Source: Tigriopus japonicus (taxonomy: Eukaryota > Arthropoda > Copepoda > Harpacticoida > Harpacticidae). From it: DNA of 64,000 nt. The stretch covers positions 8,415,126 to 8,479,125 of the forward strand of contig CM021315.1 in assembly GCA_010645155.1 (NCBI GenBank). Reading direction: 5' to 3'. Every line of letters starts with the position of its first letter. The first letter of the stretch is position 1. The notes beneath the pieces were generated by a model, which did no database searches, was not told where the DNA came from, and saw only the letters and a program-made list of their open reading frames with translations. Positions 36,201 to 48,200 of the stretch are shown here, piece after piece. Position numbers and translations under genes: made by a program.

Positions 36201-39200
36201 TTGATTTACACTTTTTGCCTGTCCTTATTTATTAGAATTAATCGCTAAAATGAGTTAAATTTTCTTGCACGCCGTCGCATTATTTATTCCTCTTTAAAGG
36301 TTCAATTGCTTTAGGACAAGAAAAGAACAATGAAAGAGTTTGTTTCAGAAATTTCAGTTTTTTTGCGAATTTTTTAAATTCTATTTGCGACCAACAACAA
36401 GAGCATGTTCTTGGAATAAACAACAAAAAAATTATCTCAAATAATAGAATAAAATTAACCCCTATTTTGACGTTCCTACTACATTGATTAATTTACCCTT
36501 TTGGCAGAGATGGCGCACCGTGAAACCTGAAACCTAGCATCCACAAGAAACCCGGAACTTTTCCCTCCGGTTCTCTTTTTATCTCGATAAAGATGATCAA
36601 GGTTCTTAGTAGTAGACTGAGAAGTGTCTCTTTGAGATAAGCTTGGAACCAGCAAGTAAACTAAGGGCGGAGAACACTCCAATCTGTTAATTGAGAGGTT
36701 GATTGAAAATAGATCTAGTTAGGGAGAAAAGTCGAGTGTTCTGGACGAGTTCCCGATGGATGTGAGCTAATCAAGGGATCTGGCCGCAACAAACCAAGCG
36801 TCCAAAGCACGCATGGAGGGAGAAAATCTGTCCCAAGGGGAGGTATTTTGAGCTCACACATAGTAGGCCTAATGCAATCATGAATACTCCAGACTCCTTC
36901 ACGCTCTCTTAGTCTTAGTTACTGTACTGTACCAATAGGTAGGTATTTTTCCCAAGGATGAGGCGTGCCTCACAAATACTCGGATGGATGGTCATTGAGA
37001 AATGATGAAGTGGAGAACGTAAGAAACCAGACGACTGCAAAATGAGCTTGACCTTGCAGTAATGAGACTAGCTGAGGCAACAAATTTGTTCCACTAAAGG
37101 TAAACACACACATTTTTGGAGGCGATCGACATGCTATATGTACACAGTAGATGACATCGACCAATTTTAGGGCCCCCATCACATTAACTTTAATGAGATT
37201 CTGCGGTACTCCCATGACAATCAACAAACTAGGTGCTTAGAGCAAATTAACCCCTCGAAAGTGCCCAATTCTGTTTGAAAGTCATCAAAGTCAACACGAG
37301 AAAGCTACTTGTATTGGCATTATGCATTCATGTACTGTACCTTGTTCTCCATATCCTTGTCTTTGAAGGTGAGTCTAAATGGTTTGATATGGTCTCGCTT
37401 CATGCGTTTGTTGCTCGCGATCTCCATTGAGATGTCAAGCAAGTTATCAACCTCATCTGCCAATGTGGTTGGCCTTTGGACGCTTTTCAAGTCTCCGTGA
37501 ATGGACGGATGTCGTCCAGATGCTTCCACTTCATCTTCAGTCATTTCAAGCTGGAAGGGAAAAAGGAAATTGAATTCATTCCTTCTTGGAACACGACGAC
37601 ATCGCTTTTCGGCTTTTTTTCGACTCACATTTTCAAATGGTATCTCAGGTTTCCACGTCCCACCAGGTTCGTTGCCATCGTCTTCAACCAAAGTGGAGAG
37701 TGAGGATGCCATGGTGCCATTCCCGTTAATTACCCCGCCATTCATCGTGGCCACTGTGGTCGTGTTCGTGCCTTCCACTGAGGTGACTACCAATTGAATA
37801 CCCGAACCAACACTCCCGTTGCTCGTTTGTTTCTTCAATTCAGACGCCTTGTTATTGTTGTTTGGCACTGTTTGTTGTTGGCACTCTTTGGTCACGGAGA
37901 CGACAGTCACGCCCACACCTTGATTGGATGTTTCAGATTGACCGGATGAGCGACGACGTTGTTCCTGGAAACCCGTTAAGATTTGGTTTTATCATCATTA
38001 TTATTGTAAATAACCTGAAGAGCTGATCCGTTTATACAGTATTATTTTCGTTTTGGCGTTATTGGAATGAAAAAGTAGGGATACATTTCAAAAAGTTTCG
38101 GAACATATTGCAGAAAAGTTCGTTAATTCAATTCAAAGTTCAAACCGCTAGGGGCGCTGCTGTTTCAAACAAATGTCTCTTTAGAATGAATTATTCCCCA
38201 AAATGATGACTACACTTCGGTTTGAAGAAAAAAATGCCCCATTGCATGCCATCCCAAAGGTATGGTTTTCAGGAAAAACCTCTGACCGAAACCAAAAGCA
38301 AATTGCTAAAAAATAACATCAGTTTGAATGTGCAAGAAGTTCATTTTTGCAAAATCATTTCTCTGTTTTTTTCACTAATTCCATCTTATGGTGCTTGTCT
38401 GTTTTTACCAATTTGAAAACCGCACCGTTTTCTCGTTAGCTTCATCAAGTACAATTTGCAACTCTCCACGCGCGCCCCCTCGCAGAATCCTTGGGAAACT
38501 TTTTAGACAAGCAACGCTGCTTTGGAGGGGAGATTACGGGAGGGGAGATTACGTCTTAAAACTTGGATCCTTACCGTTTTCTTGATCTTTCCTTTTGGCA
38601 CTTGCGGCAAGCAATCATTAAGACAAATTGAATTTCGAGTCGGCTTCCCACCGCCAGCTTTACCCACAATCAGATATGTCTCAATGCGGAAATCCGCCAA
38701 GAACTGATCCCGATCTCCGCCATTTCCCGGCTCAACGTCATAAGCCCCATTCAGGTTATCCAATACCGCTCTCGAGATATGTACCCGTCTTGAAAATGGA
38801 AGTTAAATGACACTTACTATCACGAAAAGATTGCCAAAGTTCATACTACTTCAAACATCACTTACCCTGGAATTCCGCCTGATTCCATTTTGTTGGCGAT
38901 GGTGACATCATTGGACCAGACGTCAAATTGCCATTTCCGAAGACCAAGAACCCCACAGAGAACGGATCCTGAGTGCACACCAATTCGCATTGCCAGTTCC
39001 ACCTGAAGATGAAAATGGAACGAGATTACTCGTGGCTCGTGGTTCATTTTTCAAGTGGAGCCAACCCAGAAACTTCGATCTGGCAGCATCTGAAGAGACA
39101 GACAAGAATGGGGGATTTGCCCCGGGCAAAACGTCAAGTGGAAGAAAGCCCATTGGTATTCAATGGCTCCCAGGTCCTTGTGAAAATTGTCTTGATGGAG

Positions 39201-42200
39201 AGATTACGCATCCCATGGCACCCCTTCGCCAATCATAATGGATTCAACCGTTGGCCAGACGGGACATTCTTTTTTAAATGCACTTGCGGTGTTTGAAAAA
39301 GAGCCCTCAGACACGATTCCATTTGGCTGAGGTAATATCTCGAAACTGGTCCCTAAGCCCTCTTCCTGGGTTCCTCTCTGATTTGGTCATGGTCCTTGCT
39401 CGGTTAAAGTGGGTCCAATTGGGCCCAAGCACAAATGTGACCAGACTTTAGAATGCCATCGACCAATCGGAACTCAAATAGGAAAGGCGAGAGAGACACC
39501 AAATAATGATTTGTGCCAAAATATATTTTTTCATATTTCAATGACGTGTCCTAAACCAAAACATTTCATGCAAAATTGCAAACCACTTGAAGAAGAATAC
39601 TCATTAAAAACTTCCTCCAGTTGTGGAGGCTGTTCATTTTAACACAAATTCCGAATTCTAGATTTCATTCGATATTTTTCACTGGCCTCTCCAAACGTAA
39701 ATAATATGATAAATGAAAAAGAGATCCTTGGTGATAATATTATTTTATTACTTTCATTTCTATTTTATTCTTAAATATTTTTCTTATAGTAATATTCTTT
39801 CTTTCTTCTACGGCATGACTCTATTTAAAGTGTCTTCAAAACTGATCCTGGAGGGACAACAACTTGTTTGCAGTCTGACATGGTCACGATCTCTCAAAAA
39901 GGGGTATATTTGCCCATACATTCGGCAATTGCCTTGAAAAAAGTTTCCAGGAATGGACCCAGTTTGTAAGCCAAGGGTGTTGTATGATTTATGCCGTTGA
40001 ATGAAGACAGCAGCAAGCAAGCTCTTTGAATAAAGTGGCGGCTAAAGCGACACATTAAAAGTGCACTTGCTAGGGCTTGTGAATAATTCCAGACCAGATC
40101 TTGAAACTGCAGATCACATATTGTACCTTTCACTCTTGGAAAGCCCAATAGGATGCAATTTTTCAGTTTTAGCTCATTTCACTACCTTTTTTGGTGCAAT
40201 GCGACAAGTTAGCCAACGGGTACTTTGGAACTCAAGAACACGTTTCTTGGTAATTTCGTCGTCGGCTCATTCAAAGTGTCAGCTGAGTGTTTGGATCTTT
40301 TTTCGTTCCACCTCAGTCTCAAGTGATTCTCTATTGGCCTTCGAACTAGTTAGACATCCATGGGTCTTGTTTAGTGTAGGCTGAGCAATTTCAATGCGAC
40401 TAACCCATATTTCACATGTCATTGACATTTATTACCAGGTCGTTGGCGCCTTTGGATCGGATACTTTGGGGCTTTTAAAAGGGTGCATTTGTTTACAAAG
40501 AGCATTCCCTTACTGACCTTGGCGACTAAGGCATGGAAAGGCTGAAACGGGGTCTTTCTTTGACCAAGGTTTCGGTATGATTTTCATAAAGTTGTGAATG
40601 GGCCAAATTTAGAGTTCCAAGTGGTCTTCGAACCTAGGATATTTCTTTAAGATTGGTAGAAGAGAAGAGAAAAAAGGCCACTTGGTGAAAGTCGTAAATT
40701 CGCTTCAAGAGATGGCTGACCGGATTAAGTTGAAGTGGAAGCAGGAAATGGGTGAGTTTGGACAATCCTACTTTTTTTTGGACGGCCGATAGGCCCAAAG
40801 CAAACCAAAGTCAGTTTTAGCCTTGTAAGTAGATGGAACTCGCCGAAAAGCCATTAATTTAGTGAATGCACAAAGAAATGCAAAACATGGCCAAATTTCC
40901 GGCGTCGGCCAAAGACATATATAAATGCATCTACCATAACTTAGGAGCTTGCAAAAGTTGTTTTGCTGAGATTTCTATTTATTTTAGGTTTTTCCCAATA
41001 AATCGATGCTTGGCTATCTTCCTTTCAGATCTCTATTAATAAAGTATGTGCCGTAAACAATGATCCTTGGAACAAAAAAAGAGAATGGCCAAAGCAAAAG
41101 CCCAAGGCTTTGTCTTCTGTACTTGATTCACAACCTTTCATTTCCCCAGGGTTCTTTTAAAATAGACCAAGGTTGTCCAAGTATCGCCAAATATCCCCAA
41201 AAAATTAGTTATGAGCGAACAAGTTCCGCGCCTATCGGCTATTTTAAAAGAGTTAATAACGCTTTATTAGACGTTTGCTGAAGTTAACAAAATAAGAGCG
41301 GGTAAAATGTCTTGCTTCCCGTTTGACCTTGAAAATACCTAGTTTTTACTTTAATTTCAATTCCAATTCAAAGACACCAATTCTTTGAGGCATTAACAAA
41401 GTTGTTAGAAGTAAGAAAAACGAGGATACTGATAATCCACCTTTTCCTATTCATCACATCTTGCCATCTCCAGAAAACTAGTTTGTTTTGGTTGGTCTCA
41501 CGCGGTTAGTGTCATTCGTATTCGTCATACTTCAAACAAACGTCCCATTGTGTTCCATGACACTCATCCGAGGAACAAGATTGGATCAACAACTCTTGTT
41601 CTAAGGGAGGCGTGAATGAACGTTTTTGATGTATAGACAACCTTTCAATAAACTTTACGTACCTCTAGAGGTCTCTCTAGTTTTGAAACAATTGTGAGCA
41701 AACAACTCGCAAGAAACTTACCTATAACCCATTATTCCCTAATCCACTAAATAGAGTTGTAAGGTGCCGCCCTAAAATCGCCCTCATGAAAGTTTTTTGG
41801 GGTCTTTACAAGAGCTTACAGCTAAATTGTGTATCTCAAGCAATAACTATTTATGGGCATGCACAAAGGTTGCTCAAGTGAGTGTTTAAAATCATACTGT
41901 TAGTGGTAAAACAAGGCCTTTGGCTTTACTGAGTTGTTTGGCCCAATTTGGCAAATTCAGGTCATTTCAATTTTAGCGTGTACTCAATGAGTCTAGGTCT
42001 CTGGAAATGATCGCTATTTTACATTTAGATACTTCTGTTTGCACCTGATTGATAATATGCTCAGTTTGTTAGGCAGAAAATGAGACACATAAAATCATAC
42101 ATTCCTAGAAAGGAGCAATAAAAATTATTTCATTTCTCTTTATGGGAAACATTTCTAAAGATTGCTATAATTCTATGGAATCAATTGAACAAATATGCAG

Positions 42201-45200
42201 GCAAGTGTTATTCATTCAATCACCCTGAAACTTATTTTTGCATATCATTGACCCAATTCCAGCCAAAGTATCCGTGGCTGAAATATCAATGGCTTCCACT
42301 AACTTAAACTCTTTGAATACTTGCTAAAACTGAAATGAGTTGGATTTGCCAAGATGGGCCGACCAAATCAGCACAACCAACGGCCCTGTTTTACCGCTAG
42401 CGGTATGATTTAAAACGCTCACTGGAGCAACCTTTGTGCATGTCCCATTATTTTGAAATAAAGGTGCAATGTCCTAAACAAAGATTTCCATTGTTTCCCT
42501 CCCACCAATATGGTTTCACTATTTCAATACTGTCGAGTCTTTTATCACAATTTGCTCCCCGTTAGAACTTGCATCAGCACCAACGCATCATTTAAAATAG
42601 AAATGCTAGAACTCTAGCGGTCGAAAATGAAACTAGGTTGTGAACACCTCAATGGATTCGATGATTTGATGGTCTATCAAAAACGAGATCGTCTCCGTTT
42701 CTTACCGAACTCCTCTTCCGCTTGACCAAATTGATGGCTTTGATCATCTTAAGCCCGAGCTCCACACAACAGTTGGCGTGGTCTGCTCTGGCCACGGGAA
42801 GACCCGCCACACAATAGTAGCAATCACCCAGGAGCTTGATACGTAGGCAGCTGCTTTCCTGTAACAAGAATAGAACGCAATTTTGACGAGAGCGACGACA
42901 CTTTCAACCCAATGGAGGGAGACAATGGAGAAGCTGACAAGGCCTTTGTCGATGTGTGGAAGATGTATTTCTTTCCTTGAAATATGAAGAACTCTATCTG
43001 TGGCTAGATAAGCGGTCTTTAAAACATGACAGAAATGTTTAAGTCATCTGAGTTGGCGAATCTGTTCGGCATTGTACTAATTAGAGACTACTACGCTCTT
43101 ACTTTTCTCCCAACAATCTCTTTTTTGTTGAATTTTGCAACATTCATAACTAAACAAATTTTGAGGGCAAATTAGTTACTACCAACAATTGAAGGTATCG
43201 TGGAAAGAAGTACATCGAAAGAAATCAAACACCAGATATTGTTAACAGCAAATTGGTAAACAAACACATCTTCCACTACATTTAATCAATTGTCTTGACG
43301 AAACAACTGCAACCCTTTTCACAAATACATTTCTTTGTCAGAAAGTCTCGAACTTTCTGACTCAGTCACGCTTCTAGATCTAGTTCCAGGTTAGATTTTA
43401 TTGCCCCCTTATCGGGCAAAACGGGAAACGCGATGGGTAAACTTACATTGGCAAGTTTGTCGAAGCGAGCGAAAAGATCGTTGAGGATTCGAACAAGTTC
43501 TTCGGGTTCGCAGGTGGTCGAGAGAGCTGGAAATCGAGGAAGCAAGGGCAAATTATGAAACCCACATACCTTGTCCCTGAGGGAAACTCATAGCGTATTG
43601 ATATTTATTTACCCGTGAATCCCTTGATGTCTGCGAACAAGATGGAGACCTGTTCATAGCGGTGAATATAAATTTTGTGGAACTGCTCGGGCTGAAAGTC
43701 TCCAATGGCCTTTTCCTCTTCCAGAGCGATATCACGGATCATTTGTTGGGCCACGAACGAAGGCAGAACTGTATGAAATATACAATCGGAAAAGTCAGAC
43801 TCGAAATGGAAAAGTGCACGATTTATGGGACGGTTATGAACAATACTAGTTCAGGACCCGCTGCTCGTTCACAAACTTGAAATTGTACAGTCATTCAAGG
43901 AAAAAACAGAAATGTGAACAACGACGGTGTTGCAAAAAAAGCTTTCTTGATGTGACAGTCCCTGAATAGCACTAAAGTGGCAACACTTGACACTTTTTTG
44001 CGCAGTTTTCGATGTGAAGTCATCACTTTGGTTCTAGCTGGGTTGAAAACGCTCGTTTTTAGAGGTCTTTGACGTCTCTTGCAGAAAGTCGTTTTATCTC
44101 CCAAAACATTTCTTCTCATCAGGTTCTTAAGAGCATTGGTTTCTCATTTGGCAAGGAGAATAACGGACCTCCTCATTGGACTGGAAATATTGGGTCATTT
44201 CCTTGTCAGGGAAACTTCCAACAGGGTTGGTGAATTTGAATGCCCTTCCCGGAAGTGCTTTCTGACTCAGGGAGATCGCTGTCCAAAAGCGGAGCGGAAA
44301 TAGAAGGTTGGATAAAGAATGCCTGTCTCTTTGAAGATCCATCAATTTTCGTCACTTGGAATGATTCTTGGCGTTCTCGCTAGTTCTGGATGGATCTTTC
44401 CGCTTGAGTTTGCCAGTCATTAGTCTCGGGATCAACAAAAAATCAACTTGTTAGCCGATCCCTTTTCGCTATCTCCAAGTTTTCACGTTCCCTCCATGTT
44501 TGATCCACTGATAACATAACTTCAGATCTTGGTCCCAAACACTTTTTACCCAAACCCGATCTTTCACTTTGCTAAATGTGTTTTCATCTCTGACGTTAGC
44601 AAAATGACAAATTTAAATGAGGTACTTTGCATAAAAGAAAATTGCATTTACATCATTCGAACGTCAATCTTCACGAGGAACCAGTTTCCAAGAGAAGTTG
44701 CTCCCCTTTACAATAAATGAGCTAGGTCGCTCATTGGCACCAAAAGAGAACAAATGACACGAACTGATAAAGCAACGAGAACTTACCCGAAAGGAGGAGC
44801 CTTTCTTGTCTCTCATTTTCTTTTTGTGTTTTGAACCTGGTCTCCAGGGATCTTCGGGTCTCCAAGAAGGCTTTTCGTTGGGCGCGTTCGGTCAGATATT
44901 TCGTGTACAGACCGATCCAATTGACTCCCAAATAAAGAAATCCGATCGAAAACACATTCCATACCGCCTGAAACGAACAAGCAAGCATGGAATTTAGGTC
45001 ATCAAGAAAGGAAGGAGACCACGTGAAGACAGTACCAATATCAAGAGCCACAACGAACGAACGATCGGGGATTGGCAATCGATAGGAATACTCGATTAGC
45101 CACGAAGAAACAAACATCAAGACGCCATTCTCAAATGGACTGAGAGAGCCTTTGACCTAGTTTAATCAGTCAATCGGGACATATGAGGATCGGATAACAA

Positions 45201-48200
45201 CCAGAGACATGGGTGTACAAAAGATTCGTTCATGCCATTTTTTATGCAAGCCGATAAACAGACACGGAATTGGAATTTCAATATCGAAAAAGACATTCCA
45301 ACTTCTATGCATGAATTTTGTTCTACGGTTCACCTCTACTGGTGCACAATGTTTTTTTCAAATATCACCCTGTAATCTGGAGTTTCTATGATATTTTGTT
45401 TAGATTAATAATCTCGAGAAATCCCGGCACCGGGATTCCGAGGAGAAATCACTAGTTGTAAAGAAGGCGGTGCACAAACCTGCCTTATCATCACTCGCTT
45501 CTGTATTTTGGTTTGCAAAAGTGAATGTGCGTCCCTAATGGAGTTTCCAGGTTTTGATTAGGCCATGAAAGTATACTCAGTGTGTGTACAACTTGAATAC
45601 CTTTTTTGCAGAGGTTGTTTCAAAAGTGCCCATGAAACGGAAAATTGCTCTTTAAACTTGCATGGCAAAACAAACAAAGGACAACTTTTGGTCCAAGGAC
45701 GAAAGGGTTCCAATATCTTATCATAGAATTTACAAACATATTATAGATAAAAAAAATTCAGAACCCTTTAGAATTGGTTTATTTATTTAGAATTGAAATT
45801 TGAATGAGTGAATTCTAGTCACGCGAGATTACACTCTGAAACGAAGTTGACCGAATATCTAGAGCAATATGCCAAAATTTCTTGCTACGTCATTTCAGAA
45901 AGTAAATATTACATGCTGTATTCTATTCCAACAGTAGATTTCGCTAAAAATACAGCGAGTCTGACATTTTATCCATATCTGAAGACTGAATCGAAAGTAC
46001 TTAAAATCTACAAAACTCATTAATGTTTGTATTTATTGACCTATTGAATTCTTGATATCCAAAACAACATCAATTCAACTTAATGACAAAACCAAATGAC
46101 ATTAAATGCCAAAGATCACTTATACCCCCGTTGTGAACTAGACTGTGCAAAAGGCTTGATTCTCTCATGCGAAAAAAACCTTTTTTCCACTGAGGGGCAA
46201 AATAAAATCCTAGTGCCAAATATTATTGAACGACAAGCCACACCAAAGAAAGTTTTGACTCGACAGTCGGCAGTGTGTCGCTTCTCTAGGCAGAAATGTA
46301 AAAGTTTCTTCCACTCATCTCGCAGAGTCCCTTCTTTATACTTTGGCAAAACATTCCTTTCTTTTGAGTCGGACCTTCAAAGGAAATTCTCGTATGATGC
46401 CGCAAAAAAGTTTGCCCTTTTGGTGTGTCCTTTCCCTAAGTTGGGTTAAGAGTTTCGGAGGGAGCATAATAGACACTCGTGGAAACGATGGAGGCAAGAA
46501 TCAAGTCCTATAATAAAGTCAAAACATGACAACTCATCGTCCTTCTTCGAAAATAGCTCCATCAAGTTTCTCAAGAATTTCGTCTTTCGGTGCATGCAAT
46601 CGGATTCGAGCGCGTAATCTCATCTTTCAATCAGGAACGGAACTTCACAGCCTGAATTTGAGCCTGTCACTCAGTAAAAAAAAAGTTATGATACTTGGTA
46701 CATTTTTTCGTGCACGCAGGCGGAACAATTGCACCAGAAACGCAGGGTTGGCAAATTTTAGGGAACGAGTTATGTAGATTGCTTATCATTCCCTAATCAA
46801 CACCATGTAAAAACGTTGTGATATTCATGCTAGTTAGTGTTAATAAAGAAATGTTCACGGTTCTAGTTCCAAAACAAGGGATTTGAATTCATTCAGCATT
46901 GATTTTTTTCTGTCGTTGATTATACTTTCATTCAAAGTTTTGCCATTTTACACAAAATGTTGCCCTTTTTCGTTCGGTTTGCGGCTGATCAAACTTTTCA
47001 ATGAAAGAAGGACAAGAATGGTTTGTTATTGGTCAAAAAGATACTGGTCCCTCTTGATCTCTCGATGAAAGATGCTACCAAGGCAAATATATGATGAAAG
47101 CAAACCAATGGTAAAGTTAAAAAGGAGACAACTTTTCTGAACCTTTTTCAAGCTTGAATTTCGTATTGGCATCGTTTTGTCCGTTGTCGTTCAAGGTTGA
47201 AACAAAGTTTGGAACTTTAAGAACCTAATACATCTGTTAAGTAGGTTTGATATATTTCCAAGCTCTTGACTAATGTTCATTCTTGGTTAGATTTATCGAA
47301 TGGAACCCTCAAGTTCATTGGTCCCTTTATGAGTAAGTAACCATTAGCAAGATGATTCGTTGCTTTTAACAATCGTTCCCCAAAGAATACTGAGCAAATA
47401 AACAAAACCCTTTGGCTCCTTGTATTTTACGCAGGATCTCAACAAGAAAACGATCATATTGGTTCAAAGAAAAAGTCCTGATTGACGAACCTTAAGCTCA
47501 TTGGGCAGGTCCGATTCGAAGAACTAAGGATAACCTAGAGTATATTTGATTGGTCGTTCTTTTTCTTCAGCCTCAGACCTTGGCTCTTTGGCCTTTATTC
47601 CTCTCTTGACGTATGATCGATGACACGAGTGTACTGGGCCAAAATAAGGCTCTTGCGACTCCTTTGGGAGCCCTATTGGAACACAATCTCGTACTAATAT
47701 TTTGCCCGCTCAATGGAGCTGGGACACTCGAAAATTCAATTTCGAGCCTGACAACACTCCCATTGGTTTGGTTGCTGTACATGTGAACCATTACAAGATC
47801 GTTACTCACGCTTGGTTGCAAGTCCGAAGAGGATGAAGATGACGACGTTATGGACGCCATCAGGATGATATGAATGAGAGCGGTGAGGAGACAGCAGATG
47901 GTGCACCATTTCACGGGCACAGGCATCATACAATACATGACAAAGAGAATGAACAGGTTGTACCAAACCATGATGTCGCCGTACAATTGTAAGCGGCTCT
48001 GTTGGGCTCGCAAGCCATACATGATGCAACCTGGAACAAGAGCAAAGAAACCTTCCAAAGAAACCGCAATCAACATTTATTCGCTTTCAAGAAACCCAAC
48101 GGCAAAACGTGTTAATGAGACAATGTGAGAGATATTGGCGGGGGTCTGTATAATCGAGGGCCTAGAAAAGCTATTTTGGAGGGACAAAGAGAATTATTCA

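Larger units (their letters stand above)
34800..36227. mobile_element. Non-autonomous hAT element, TAGGGACGGCC family, carrying a LINE fragment
   Basis: Left end TAGGGACGGCCAAAAAGTGT, right end (complement) TAAGGACAGGCAAAAAGTGT. Perfect 8-bp duplications TTTATTAG at 34792-34799 and 36228-36235. The left 450 bp carry TTTGCGC/TTTGCCC-like motifs; the rest is mostly an inserted LINE piece. Confidence 0.85.
34518..37340 (-). other. Cyclase intron 12
   Basis: 2.8 kb, half of it the hAT element with its nested LINE piece. The part at 36400-37340 shows nothing recognised. Confidence 0.5.

Noticed and set aside
38525..38553. Tandem GGGGAGATTACG pair next to the exon 10 donor
   Set aside because: A two-unit duplication in intron sequence, with no sign of a role in splicing.
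47573..47809. Continuation of cyclase exon 4 to the end of its open frame
   Set aside because: A strong GTGAGT donor at 47809 joins exactly in phase to exon 5, and the extension has no family resemblance.
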